A DNA stretch of 64,000 bases, taken from NCBI GenBank assembly GCA_003481745.1, contig QULP01000002.1, positions 248,001 through 312,000 on the forward strand, in the 5' to 3' direction. The position numbers were made by a program, and so were the translations under genes. Each line of letters opens with the position of its first letter. Position 1 is the stretch's first letter. This document shows, one piece after another, positions 23,370 through 32,896 of this stretch. Source of the stretch: Firmicutes bacterium OM04-13BH. GTDB lineage: Bacteria; Bacillota; Clostridia; Lachnospirales; Lachnospiraceae. The notes beneath the pieces were generated by a model. That model made no database searches and was not told the origin of the DNA. It saw only the letters and a list, made by a program, of their open reading frames with translations.

Positions 23370-25322
23370 TTATTCTTTCTCAATAATCGTACCACTTCGA
23401 TACGCTGCCAATAATGCTTTCAATTCTTCAATATTTTCTTTTAATTTCCGGCCATTGTCTGTATCTTCCACCGTTTTTCGTATCATGGAACGCTTTACCA
23501 AAATACTGTCCGATAAAATGTCTGTCTCTCTGGTAATTGCATCTTCTGCTGACGTAAATGGTTCATGTGCAGCCAGAATCATTCCCCAGGAATTATAAAT
23601 CAGCGTATAACCTGCAATTCCAGTTTCTTTTTGATATGCTTTGGAAAAGCCTCCATCAATAACAAGCACTTTTCCATTACATTTGATTGGGCTTTCGCCT
23701 GCTGCATGATGCACCGGTACATGTCCATTTACAATATGCGCACAGCCTTCTTCTAACCCAAACTCCCGCATAATTCGATTGATTACCGTTTCATCTTCTA
23801 ACAATCTGTAATATGGATTTTTCTTTTCTTCATGAGTTTCTTTTTCCGCAAGAAAATACCGTTCAAAAGTTGCCATCTTCTGTTTGCCAAAAAGTGGAGA
23901 ACCAGGACTACTCCAGATAAACCACAAAATATCTTTTCCTTTTTCTTTCTCATTCTCATCAATTGCAACAAATGCTTTTCTGACATAAGCCTCTAATACT
24001 TCATAGAGTGCTTTTCCCTTGTATTTTTTCCCATAAATGTCTACTGCTTTAAAGCTTCCGTCCTCATTTAACGGAATGCAGCCGTGATACAGCAGATTAT
24101 TATTATAAACCTTATAAAGGCTTCCCTTCTTTAAAAGTAAATTCATATGGCGCTGTAATTTTTCACAGTTTGTAAATGCAGAATTCAATCGTTCCACAAC
24201 CAATGCTTCTTCACTTGACAATTCATACGGATTATCCGGGTCAATTGTAGGAAAATTAGAATCCAGTAATTTATACTCTTTTCCATCCAACCGAATGGTT
24301 CCATTTGCATAATCAATACTGTCAAGCAATGCACGATTCGCCATATGAAATTCTTTTCTTCTCATCAAAAGCTGTCCCTCAAGCTTAAATTGAATAACCG
24401 AAATAGCTTTATGCATCTTCATCTGCAGAGAAATCTCTGCCGGGTTTAAATCATTTCCGCCTTTAATTTTAAAACAACTGCAAGGGTCATCTTTATAATG
24501 AATCAGAGAAAATGTCGCAAGCGGAAGCAGATTAATTCCATATCCATCTTCCAAAATATCAAGATTTGCATATCTTGCACAGATTCGGATTACATTTGCA
24601 ATACAGGTTGTCTGTCCGGCTGCTGCTCCCATCCATACAATGTCATGATTTCCCCACTGGATATCAAGCGAATGGTACCGCTCAAGTTTGTTCATAATTT
24701 CATGTGGTCCCGGTCCTCTGTCATAAATATCACCAAGAATGTGCATGTGGTCTACAACCAGACGCTGAATCACTTCTGAAAGTGCAATAATAAAAACTTC
24801 CGCTCTTCCTATTGTAATAATTGTCTCTATAATCTGCTCATAATAAGCCTCTTTATCCGTTAGATCTGATTTTTCCGTAATCAGTTCCTCAATCACATAA
24901 GCAAAGTCAGGTGGTAACGCTTTTCGTACTTTTGACCGCGTATATTTCGATGCGGCCTCCTTACAGACTTCAATCAAACGATACAATGTAATTTTATACC
25001 AGTCCATAATATCTTCTTCGGTCTTTTTGATTAATTCCATTTTTTCTTTTGGATAATAAATCAAGGTAGCAAGGGAGCGCTTGTCCTGTTCATTTAATGT
25101 ATGCCCGAACACGTCATTAATTTTTCTTCGTACCGAACCCGAACCATTTTTTAATACATGCGAAAATGCCTCATACTCCCCATGTATATCGGTAAGAAAA
25201 TGTTCCGTTCCTTTTGGGAGATTTAAAATCGCCTGCAGATTAATAATCTCCGTGGATGCCTTTGCAATTGTCGGGTAAAGCTGTGACAGTCTTTCCAGAT
25301 ACTTTAATTCCAACTTTTCCAT
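23370..25322 (-). CDS. fbp: Fructose-1,6-bisphosphatase, class III
   Basis: A 650-residue class III FBPase of Firmicutes, which hydrolyses fructose 1,6-bisphosphate to fructose 6-phosphate in gluconeogenesis. The calcineurin-type metal motifs are seen as FLTDIHGEYEAF (residues about 42-53), GDIYDRGPGPHEI and WGNHDIVWMG, plus HIVNGHVPVH later. The length and N-terminus ELKYLERLSQLYPTIAKAS are typical. CAGGAGG precedes the ATG. It is monocistronic between the argS terminator and the esterase. Confidence 0.97.
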   Translation of the reverse strand: MEKLELKYLERLSQLYPTIAKASTEIINLQAILNLPKGTEHFLTDIHGEYEAFSHVLKNGSGSVRRKINDVFGHTLNEQDKRSLATLIYYPKEKMELIKKTEEDIMDWYKITLYRLIEVCKEAASKYTRSKVRKALPPDFAYVIEELITEKSDLTDKEAYYEQIIETIITIGRAEVFIIALSEVIQRLVVDHMHILGDIYDRGPGPHEIMNKLERYHSLDIQWGNHDIVWMGAAAGQTTCIANVIRICARYANLDILEDGYGINLLPLATFSLIHYKDDPCSCFKIKGGNDLNPAEISLQMKMHKAISVIQFKLEGQLLMRRKEFHMANRALLDSIDYANGTIRLDGKEYKLLDSNFPTIDPDNPYELSSEEALVVERLNSAFTNCEKLQRHMNLLLKKGSLYKVYNNNLLYHGCIPLNEDGSFKAVDIYGKKYKGKALYEVLEAYVRKAFVAIDENEKEKGKDILWFIWSSPGSPLFGKQKMATFERYFLAEKETHEEKKNPYYRLLEDETVINRIMREFGLEEGCAHIVNGHVPVHHAAGESPIKCNGKVLVIDGGFSKAYQKETGIAGYTLIYNSWGMILAAHEPFTSAEDAITRETDILSDSILVKRSMIRKTVEDTDNGRKLKENIEELKALLAAYRSGTIIEKE

Positions 25323-25402
25323 AAATTCCTCCTGATTTTTGTCTTTTTCACCATGTTTTCATTGTAACATACTTTCTTTTTTATGGAAACCGCCGAAATC
25401 AA

Positions 25403-25450
25403 AAAAGATATCCGAATCATCGTTATAAAACGACTCGGATATCTCTTTTA
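25403..25450 (-). terminator. Terminator after argS
   Basis: GATATCCGA and TCGGATATC form the stem; on the minus strand it is followed by TTTTTT. Confidence 0.85.
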
Positions 25451-27217
25451 TTACATTCTTTCCGGTGCTTCAAAACCAAGTAAATCAATACAGGTTTCTA
25501 ATACATCACGGCATAATACTAACAGACGAATCCAGGATTTCTTCTGTTCTTCATTAGATTCGCTAAGAATTTTAGTTTCATGATAAAAGCTGTTAAATGC
25601 ATTTGCCAAATCATAAATATAAGAACAAATCTTATGTGGTGCTTTCTCTTCAAATGCCGGTGCAATGACAGAGTTAAATTTACTAAGTTCTAACATCAGA
25701 TTCTTTTCACTGTCATTTACTGCTTCTAAGATTGTTCCTTCGTTCGGATTTTTGCCTTCCTGCATATATTTTTCCAAAATAGATTTAATTCTTACGATTG
25801 TATACAAGATATATGGACCGGTATTTCCTTCAAAAGAAGTAAATCTCTCTACATCAAAGATATAATCTTTAGATGCCTGATTGGATAAATCTCCGTATTT
25901 AATTGCTGCAAGTCCTACCATCTCAGCAGTTTTTTGCGCATTTTCATCTTTCACACTGCGGTTTTCTACGATTTTTTTATACATTTCATCGTTAATTTCT
26001 GCAATCAGACGTTCCAGACGCATGACTCCGCCTTCTCTTGTCTTAAATGGTTTTCCGTCCTTTCCGTTCATCGTACCAAATCCAACAAACGAAAGAGCTG
26101 TTTTTTCTTCTACCATTTTTGCTTTCTTTGCACAACGGAATACCTGTACAAAATGAAGTTCCTGACGTTTATCTACAACATAAATAATTTCATCCGGATG
26201 ATAATCTTCTTCACGCTGTACGATGGTTGCAAGGTCCGTTGTATTGTAAAGGGAAGCTCCGTCTGATTTTAAAATCATACATGGAGGAATTTCTTTTGTA
26301 TCACTCTCTTCTTTTACATCTACCACTAAAGCGCCCTGGTCTACATAAGCATAATTATTTTTCTTTAAGTAGTCTACCATATCCGGAATATATCTGTCTG
26401 CATCGGATTCACCCATCCATAAGTCAAAATCCACATGCAGTTTGGAATAATTTTTCTTCAAGTCTTCTACGGACACTTTCATAATATGGTTCCATAATGC
26501 ACGGTATCCGCGTTTTCCCTGCTGAAGCTGTAATGTTGCCTCTAACGCTTCATTTTTGTATGCTTCGTCTTCTTTTGATTTTGCACTGGCTGCCGGATAA
26601 ATCTCTTCCAATTCACTTACTGTAAACGGTGCTTCTTCTGGATAATCCCCTTCAAAGCTGTCATCAAAATAAACCAATTCCGGAGAACGTTTCTTAAGTT
26701 CTGTGATGATCAATCCCATCTGAAGCCCCCAGTCTCCTAAATGAACATCTCCGATTACTTTATGACCTAAAAAACGACCCATTCTCTTAATACTCTCACC
26801 GATAATTGCAGAACGAAGATGTCCAACATGCAAAGGTTTTGCTACATTTGGTCCGCCATAATCGATAATAATCGTCTTTGGTGCTTTTTCTTTTTCAATA
26901 GATAAATTTTCATCTGCCTGCATTTCATTTAAGAACTTTGTTAAAAATGCCGGCGCAATCTTTAAATTGATAAATCCAGGATTGACTGCTTCTGCCATAG
27001 AAAACAGTTCATTCTCCTTTAAAAATGCAACCACATCATTTGCAATCATAATCGGTGCTTTTTTATAAGTTTTTGCAGCTGCCATCGCTCCATTACACTG
27101 ATACTCACATAAGTCTGGACGATTAGAAACATTTACTCTTGCAAATTTTTCCTCATAACCTGCTTTGGTAAATGCTTCTTTTACTGCATCTTCCATTAAT
27201 TCCATTATTTTTTTCAT
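25451..27217 (-). CDS. argS: Arginine-tRNA ligase
   Basis: A 588-residue class Ia aminoacyl-tRNA synthetase that charges tRNA-Arg. It has an N-terminal Add-1 domain (residues 1-110), the HIGH-type motif HVGHLRSAIIGESI near residue 126, the KMSKS region replaced by FKTREGGVMRL (ArgRS often lacks canonical KMSKS) and the DALR anticodon domain ending GFEAPERM. It follows a DegV gene by 6 bases and is likely cotranscribed with it. No T-box leader is seen in front of the unit. Confidence 0.98.
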   Translation of the reverse strand: MKKIMELMEDAVKEAFTKAGYEEKFARVNVSNRPDLCEYQCNGAMAAAKTYKKAPIMIANDVVAFLKENELFSMAEAVNPGFINLKIAPAFLTKFLNEMQADENLSIEKEKAPKTIIIDYGGPNVAKPLHVGHLRSAIIGESIKRMGRFLGHKVIGDVHLGDWGLQMGLIITELKKRSPELVYFDDSFEGDYPEEAPFTVSELEEIYPAASAKSKEDEAYKNEALEATLQLQQGKRGYRALWNHIMKVSVEDLKKNYSKLHVDFDLWMGESDADRYIPDMVDYLKKNNYAYVDQGALVVDVKEESDTKEIPPCMILKSDGASLYNTTDLATIVQREEDYHPDEIIYVVDKRQELHFVQVFRCAKKAKMVEEKTALSFVGFGTMNGKDGKPFKTREGGVMRLERLIAEINDEMYKKIVENRSVKDENAQKTAEMVGLAAIKYGDLSNQASKDYIFDVERFTSFEGNTGPYILYTIVRIKSILEKYMQEGKNPNEGTILEAVNDSEKNLMLELSKFNSVIAPAFEEKAPHKICSYIYDLANAFNSFYHETKILSESNEEQKKSWIRLLVLCRDVLETCIDLLGFEAPERM

Positions 27218-27223
27218 TGTTTT

Positions 27224-28102
27224 TTACTCCACTTCTACCTTTTTTGAGACTGCTACCGCAAGCGCACCCTGTCCGATATGGCAGGCAACACTTAAAGAAA
27301 GCGGGTCCATGTGTATTTCCATTTCCGGAAATTCTTTTTCCAGTTCTTTTTTCCACTCTTCTGCTTCTTCCAGATTTCCTGTATAAGCAGCCTCCAGACA
27401 CATCAGACCTTTTTTATTATATTCTTTAAAGCGTTTTTTGAGGTCTTCCTCCATCGCTTTTATCATAATTTTCTTCGCCTGTTTTTTCCCTCTTGCTTTC
27501 GCAAATGCATCCAGTTTTTCACCCTGAATCTGAAGCACCGGTTTTAATTTTAATACCGTTCCAAGTGCAGCAGCAGCCGGTGTAATTCTTCCACCCTTTT
27601 TTAAATATTTTAAAGTCTCAAGTGTAATATAGATACTGGATTCTGATTTTTCTGCCTCCAAGATTTCTTTTACTTGCGCTCCTGTCTTTCCTGCTTGAAT
27701 CAATGTCAATGCATCTAAAACGGACTGGCGCTGTGTTACTGAGATTCTTTGATTGTCCACTACATGAACACGACCATTAAACTCGCGCGACAGCACAAAT
27801 GCAGTCTGGCAGGAATTACTTAAACCACTGGACATTGGAATATGTACCACTTCCTCATGGTCTGCAAGCAATCTTTCCCAAGTTTCCATTACATCTGCCG
27901 GTGACGGCTGTGATGTTGAAATATTTGCATCTTCTTCCAGCTTTTTATAAAACTCTTCCTGTGTCAGGGTAATCCCCTCTAAGAATAACTGTTCATTAAT
28001 ATAAAACGGCATAGGAAGAACAGTGACGCCTAATTCCTTGGCCTGTTGCTGAGTAATACCGCTGTTGCTATCGGTTACAACTGCGATTTTTGTATTTTCC
28101 AT
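27224..28102 (-). CDS. DegV family fatty-acid-binding protein
   Basis: A 292-residue DegV/FakB-type protein. The first strand IAVVTDSNSGIT and the HIPMSSGLSNSCQTA segment bind the fatty acid carboxylate in FakB. GGRITPAAAALG and the C-terminal HIGQGALAV fit too. FakB hands fatty acids to the kinase FakA for phospholipid synthesis. The ATG at 28102 follows AGGAG; the open frame to 28171 is leader. It is upstream of argS. A second DegV lies at 54387. Confidence 0.9.
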   Translation of the reverse strand: MENTKIAVVTDSNSGITQQQAKELGVTVLPMPFYINEQLFLEGITLTQEEFYKKLEEDANISTSQPSPADVMETWERLLADHEEVVHIPMSSGLSNSCQTAFVLSREFNGRVHVVDNQRISVTQRQSVLDALTLIQAGKTGAQVKEILEAEKSESSIYITLETLKYLKKGGRITPAAAALGTVLKLKPVLQIQGEKLDAFAKARGKKQAKKIMIKAMEEDLKKRFKEYNKKGLMCLEAAYTGNLEEAEEWKKELEKEFPEMEIHMDPLSLSVACHIGQGALAVAVSKKVEVE

Positions 28103-28182
28103 TTTTTCTAAACTCCTTTGCCAAATAAGGTTACTTCTTTTTATGATAGCATAGACTTTGCTTAAATACAATGCGGATTTTT

Positions 28183-28224
28183 AAAAAACCGGTTGACTGC
28201 ATCCTCAGCCAGCCGGATTTTTTA
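28183..28224. terminator. Bidirectional terminator before the permease unit end
   Basis: AACCGGTTGACTG and CAGCCAGCCGG form a long stem with one mismatch. T runs lie on both strands; on the minus strand it follows the ABC permease stop. Confidence 0.75.
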
Positions 28225-28249
28225 TCAAATTGACTCTAATCACTCAAAT

Positions 28250-29506
28250 TTAGTTCATTCTTCTTAGCGCCTCAATTGGGCTTAAATTTGCTGCTTTAAT
28301 TGATGGAAGCAGTCCAAATATCAGTCCGATTGCCATAGAAAACAATACGGATATTAAAACTGCCGGCACACTGATAACAAGAGGGGTCTGCGAAATCGTG
28401 GAAATAATCTTTGCCAGAATCATTCCTGCAAATACTCCTAAAATCCCCCCAATACTCGTCAATACCGCCGCTTCTGTCAAAAACTGTGCTAAAATTCTCC
28501 GCTTATTTGCACCGATTGCTTTTTTTAACCCAATCTCACCCGTTCTTTCTGTCACAGACACCAGCATAATATTCATAACGCCAATGCCCCCTACCAAAAG
28601 CGAAATGCTTGCAATCCAGATTAACTGTCGGTTTGTATTTTCGCTGATTTGTTGTAATCCTTTTGCCTTTTTCATAATATCTTCTGCTTTATAAGAAACC
28701 GAAGTTTCGGTATTTTGAATCTTCTCATTTAAAATCTGCTGAACAGCTTTTCCTGCCTGACTCATATCTTCCGGTGTTTTTGTCTGAATGACCGCCTGCT
28801 GAGGTTCATCGTATTGATATACCACTGGCCAGACACTGTCTGTAATCATTACAATTCCACTTTCATTATTATAATAAGTATAATATTCTTCAATGCTGTT
28901 AATGACCGGCTCATATTCATCTGATTTCTTTACAACTCCGACAACAACAAATGGCTCACCTTTAATTTCAATCGTCTTCCCCAGTTCTTCCCCTTTTTCA
29001 AAAAAACTATTTGCTGCTGTTTCATCAAGCAGAGCTACTTTTTTGAAGTTCACATACTCTTTTTGATTAAAACCTCTGCCTCGAACTAACTGATACCCAC
29101 AGGTATCCAGATAATCCGAATCAATTCCAAGCACTTTTCCGCCGTCCATGCTTTTATCTTGATAATAAATGCCATCCGCATAATCTCTCATTCTATAAAA
29201 GCTGGCACTAACTACTTCCGGAATTTCTAAAATTTCCTCTTTCTGGCTCTCATTTAGTACCGGCACACCTTGTGGAAGTCCTTCATACTCAATTTGATAA
29301 TCACCTCCCCCTTCTTTTAACTTAATTTCAACTACATTGTCTCCCTCACCGATTAAATTCTTTTTAATCTGTTCATTCGTTCCTTTAATTGTGGAGACAA
29401 TCGAAATAATTGAAGCAATTCCAATAATAATACCAAGCATGGTCAGAAAGGAACGCATCTTATGTGCCCAGATTCCCTGAAAAGCTAAACGTATATTTTC
29501 AATCAT
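28250..29506 (-). CDS. MacB-type ABC transporter permease
   Basis: A 418-residue permease: helix near residues 17-40 (MRSFLTMLGIIIGIASII), a large extracytoplasmic MacB core domain (about 45-280) and three C-terminal helices of the FtsX domain (TERTGEIGLKKAIGANKRRIL; VLISVLFSMAIGLIFGLLP). MacB-like proteins drive export or signalling by mechanotransmission, powered by a separate or fused ATPase. Here the ATPase part is absent and no ATPase gene is in the unit. Its ATG overlaps the stop of the upstream adaptor gene by 4 bases. Confidence 0.9.
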   Translation of the reverse strand: MIENIRLAFQGIWAHKMRSFLTMLGIIIGIASIISIVSTIKGTNEQIKKNLIGEGDNVVEIKLKEGGGDYQIEYEGLPQGVPVLNESQKEEILEIPEVVSASFYRMRDYADGIYYQDKSMDGGKVLGIDSDYLDTCGYQLVRGRGFNQKEYVNFKKVALLDETAANSFFEKGEELGKTIEIKGEPFVVVGVVKKSDEYEPVINSIEEYYTYYNNESGIVMITDSVWPVVYQYDEPQQAVIQTKTPEDMSQAGKAVQQILNEKIQNTETSVSYKAEDIMKKAKGLQQISENTNRQLIWIASISLLVGGIGVMNIMLVSVTERTGEIGLKKAIGANKRRILAQFLTEAAVLTSIGGILGVFAGMILAKIISTISQTPLVISVPAVLISVLFSMAIGLIFGLLPSIKAANLSPIEALRRMN

Positions 29507-31464
29507 CCCAAACCTCCATACATGTTATATGCATCTTCTGCTGAAATTTCTTTTACAGATGCCCCCTCTTTTACTTTTTTGCCATAAGGAAAAGCGATAA
29601 AGTCTTCCTCTGTAATTCCTGATTTGATTTCTACCATTCCATAAAAGATTTTTCCGGTTTTTACCGGCTGTTTTACCAATCTTCCATTTTCTTCTTTGTA
29701 AACAAAATCTTCCCCGTCTTTTTCCCGCACATATTCTCTGTTCAAATAGATTCCCGATGCATCCATTTCTTCTGCCGGAAGTTCCATACTGACTGATTCC
29801 TGATTTTTCAACCCCTGGACATCCTGAATATAAGCAGTAAAAGAATAATACGAAAGAGCGCTGTTATTACTGTTGCTATACTTTGAGGAAACAGGATAAG
29901 TTGAAATCTCTTTTACTTCTGCTTCAAATGAAACACCGGACTCATAGGCAGTTCCGCTTATTTGACTGCCCACTTTTAATTTTTCTCTTTGATATTCATC
30001 CACCATTCCTTTTACATAAATACCCTGCGTGCTTTGGATTTCAAGAAATGCCTCTCCGTCTGTCTGCCCTTTGTCTTTGTCCCCAACTTTTTTCACCACA
30101 CCATTAATGGTACTTTTTACCTCCTGATTTTCCAATTCCTTTTCAATCTGTGCAATTTTCAAATCACTGCTTTTAATATCTAATTTTACGGTTCGGATTT
30201 CTGCATTTGTCTCTGTAATTGCTTTTTCTTTTTCTTCTTTTGTATAGCCATCAATTATAGCTTCCTGCGGAACTGCCTCGGTAAATTCCATATCCTCTAA
30301 AAATTCATCCGATGGATTTTGTATTTCTTCATCCGGATTTTCATCCGGATTCCATTCATTGGATGGATCTTGTTCTTCGGAATTATCGGCTTTATTGTCG
30401 GCTTTGTTATTATCCGGTTTATCTTCTCCCTGATTCTTGTTATCATCTAAAACCACATCATATTTTCCAAGACTTGTTTTATACCATTTTCCAGCTTCTA
30501 ATGGCTCTTTGATTTTTTCTCCATTTAAGTAAATCGCTGCCAAAAGCACTCCATCTGGCTTATCTCCTGTTCTGACTTCCAAAATACAATGCTTCGCTGC
30601 TTTTTCTTCTGTCTCATCCTTTGTTGTAAAACCTGCCAATTGGTTCAAAAAAGCTCCCTGTACCAGAACTCCCTCTTTACAGAGATAACGATATGGTTCT
30701 TCTTTTGTCCCATCACCTTTATATGGTTTTGCATTTTCTGTTTTTCCATTCGGACGACTCTCTAACGTAATATCACCATAGAGCTTTTCGTAAACTTCTG
30801 CTTCTGTTTCCGATGGTTCTGGAGTGTCAGGTTTCTCTGGCGTTTCAGGTTTTTCTGGATTCTCCGGTTTGTCCGGATTTTCCGGTGTCTCTGGATTTTC
30901 TGGTTTGTCTGGGTTATCCGGATTCTCCGACTGATCTGGATTTTCTACTTCTCCCAAATTTCCTGACTGTTCCGGATTCTCCGGCTGATTTGATGGTTCT
31001 TCTGCCCACTCTGAATTATCTGAATGACTCAAAAAAGTCAGCTGATACTCTGTATTTAATGCCGTATTGGTCACTTTCTTTTTCTTGATTTTTGCCAGTG
31101 TATCTTCCAGCCCTTTTTTCTTAATTTGAAGCTGCTGGTTGTTTAGTTTTTCAGTCTCCAAGTTAATATGAACCAGTGTCATATCGTAAGAAAGAAGCGG
31201 TGTTCCCTCTTTCACTTCCTGTCCCTCCTGTACGAAAACCTCCTGTACAATCTGATTTTCTGAAAGCTGGACTTTCTGTGAGACATTTGAAGTAATAATT
31301 CCTTCTAAAGAACTGCTCTCTCCCCAAATCATCTGCTTGAGTTCTTCTACTCGATAAACTTCTACCTTTGTCCGGTTAAATTTTTGAACCCCAAACCAGA
31401 TGCCCGTACCAATGACTGTGACAGATGCCACTATAATCAGCGCAAGTTTGATTTTTTTATGCAT
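29503..31464 (-). CDS. HlyD/MacA-like adaptor with a proline/glutamate-rich insert
   Basis: A 653-residue membrane-anchored adaptor. N-terminal helix (residues 7-25), lipoyl half-motif VSQKVQLSENQIVQEVFVQ, a second half near residue 480 (GVVKKVGDKDKG) and a beta-barrel end are seen as in MacA. Between the coiled-coil halves lies an insert of about 250 residues. It has repeats of the type NPEKPE/NPDKPE (about 155-215), a small globular domain (about 225-350, with GKWYKTSLGKYDVVL) and an Asp/Asn-rich stretch (about 355-400). The insert is not part of normal adaptors and may reach the cell wall. It lies between a second adaptor and the permease. Confidence 0.85.
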   Translation of the reverse strand: MHKKIKLALIIVASVTVIGTGIWFGVQKFNRTKVEVYRVEELKQMIWGESSSLEGIITSNVSQKVQLSENQIVQEVFVQEGQEVKEGTPLLSYDMTLVHINLETEKLNNQQLQIKKKGLEDTLAKIKKKKVTNTALNTEYQLTFLSHSDNSEWAEEPSNQPENPEQSGNLGEVENPDQSENPDNPDKPENPETPENPDKPENPEKPETPEKPDTPEPSETEAEVYEKLYGDITLESRPNGKTENAKPYKGDGTKEEPYRYLCKEGVLVQGAFLNQLAGFTTKDETEEKAAKHCILEVRTGDKPDGVLLAAIYLNGEKIKEPLEAGKWYKTSLGKYDVVLDDNKNQGEDKPDNNKADNKADNSEEQDPSNEWNPDENPDEEIQNPSDEFLEDMEFTEAVPQEAIIDGYTKEEKEKAITETNAEIRTVKLDIKSSDLKIAQIEKELENQEVKSTINGVVKKVGDKDKGQTDGEAFLEIQSTQGIYVKGMVDEYQREKLKVGSQISGTAYESGVSFEAEVKEISTYPVSSKYSNSNNSALSYYSFTAYIQDVQGLKNQESVSMELPAEEMDASGIYLNREYVREKDGEDFVYKEENGRLVKQPVKTGKIFYGMVEIKSGITEEDFIAFPYGKKVKEGASVKEISAEDAYNMYGGLG

Positions 31465-31476
31465 AAAGTCTCCCCT

Positions 31477-32718
31477 TTACTCCTCACTCTCTATTTCTGA
31501 AATTTCTTCTGATTCTTCCATTTTCCCTGTATCATCTGTACTTTCTTCATCAGATATCGTCTCACTTTCCTCATGAGTTGCTTTCATACCCTCTTCTAAG
31601 AAATCCTGCGGAAATGCAATATAATCACTTTCTTCTAATCCGGACTGAATCTCATATTGATAGGTTTCTTCATTATATTCTCCCAGTGTTACATCTCGCT
31701 TTTCCAGTTTTCCTTTATTATCTTCCGTCCAAACATAAGGTTTACTATCCGCATTTACAATGTACCCCTCATCCAGCCAGATTCCACTTTGTTCTTCTCC
31801 AAGATCCTTTTCAATGTAAACATGCTGTCCTAACAGCAGTCCGTCTGAACTGTCCAGCATTACATAAAAAGAATACGAACTCGACGTAGTCTCTGTGGAT
31901 GTTGCTCCATAGTACATGTTATTGTTATTATTTTCTGCTTCATCTGTATTCACTGCCGTAAATGTTCCACTCCAGGTCTGGTTTTCATCCACTCTGGAAC
32001 GAACAATTGCCTTTTCCCCCTCCTGAATCTCAGATAAATTCTGTTCATTTACCTTTCCTTTAATCCGGTAATCTCCAGTTGCCAGAATCGTTATAAACGC
32101 ATTGGAATCTGAACTATACATATCTGTTTCACTTCCGTCATTAATGCTCTTTACAATTCCATCAATTTCACTTACCACTGTTGCATTTGCAATTTTATCC
32201 TGCTTTTGAGAAATTTCTACCTGTTTTGCTTTCTTTTCATACTCTGATTTTTTCAAATCTGTCTGTGCGGTCTGAATCTGCGTTGTATAAGAAAATTTTT
32301 CGTCCTCTGCCGCTTTTTTCTTTTCCTTTTCAAGCTGGGCAATCTGCGTTTTTAAATTTTCCATCTCTCCGTCAAGACGTTCTATTTCAAGCTGAGCTTC
32401 TTCAAGTTCTGTCTGCGTCTGTTCTGTATTATAAACAAACAATGCTGTTCCAACTTTTACTTCATCCCCGGCTTTTACCAGAATCTGTTCCACTTCTCTA
32501 TCAGAACTCTTCTGTACTTCCCATGTTTCCTGCGGTTCTACCGTCCCTGCCATCCTTTGAACCTGAGAAGCCGGATTCATAAGGGAAACCCGATAGACAT
32601 AAGCCAGCTCTGTATTGTTTGTTTCTGTCTTTCTTGTTCCAAAATACACACCTGTTCCAATTACTGCTATTAAAATCAGCCCACCTGCTATTGTTAGAAT
32701 TTTCTTTTTTCTTGCCAT
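31477..32718 (-). CDS. HlyD/MacA-like efflux adaptor
   Basis: A 413-residue adaptor: N-terminal helix (8-27), lipoyl domain (VQKSSDREVEQILVKAGDEV), coiled coil about residues 100-175 (EEAQLEIERLDGEMENLKT), second lipoyl half, beta-barrel and a Glu-rich tail (EESEEISEIESEE). It is the first gene of a three-gene unit (adaptor, adaptor, permease), 12 bases before the next adaptor. AAAAGGAGG precedes the ATG. The candidate promoter upstream is covered by a perfect inverted repeat. Confidence 0.9.
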   Translation of the reverse strand: MARKKKILTIAGGLILIAVIGTGVYFGTRKTETNNTELAYVYRVSLMNPASQVQRMAGTVEPQETWEVQKSSDREVEQILVKAGDEVKVGTALFVYNTEQTQTELEEAQLEIERLDGEMENLKTQIAQLEKEKKKAAEDEKFSYTTQIQTAQTDLKKSEYEKKAKQVEISQKQDKIANATVVSEIDGIVKSINDGSETDMYSSDSNAFITILATGDYRIKGKVNEQNLSEIQEGEKAIVRSRVDENQTWSGTFTAVNTDEAENNNNNMYYGATSTETTSSSYSFYVMLDSSDGLLLGQHVYIEKDLGEEQSGIWLDEGYIVNADSKPYVWTEDNKGKLEKRDVTLGEYNEETYQYEIQSGLEESDYIAFPQDFLEEGMKATHEESETISDEESTDDTGKMEESEEISEIESEE

Positions 32719-32739
32719 AGAAACCTCCTTTTTCCATTC

Positions 32740-32766
32740 ATCTGGTATGCCATGAGTATACCAGAT
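32740..32766 (-). promoter_or_regulatory. Operator-like palindrome over the adaptor-unit promoter
   Basis: ATCTGGTAT-N9-ATACCAGAT is a perfect 9-bp inverted repeat. On the minus strand it includes the -10 box TATACT (32760-32755), with AAGACA as a weak -35 17 bases upstream. It is well placed for a repressor. Confidence 0.6.
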
Positions 32767-32803
32767 TTTAAAACATCTGTCTTTTATTCCAAAAAAGTTT
32801 AAT

Positions 32804-32859
32804 CTTAAGATGCCTTAAGAGATTGAATTGTTTGACATTTTCACAATTTCTGGTAAACT
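32804..32859 (+). promoter_or_regulatory. Lipoprotein promoter with phased direct repeat
   Basis: TTGACA (32832-32837), 16 bases, TAAACT (32854-32859). Upstream, CTTAAGA occurs twice with a 10-base period (32804-32810 and 32814-32820), ending 11 bases before the -35 box. That is the layout of an OmpR-type response regulator site. Confidence 0.6.
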
Positions 32860-32896
32860 TAAAGCATATCGCAAACTTACTAAAGGAGACAATTTT

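Noticed and set aside
30813..31088. Plus-strand Pro/Leu-rich frame
   Set aside because: It is the complement of the PEKP-type repeats in the adaptor gene.
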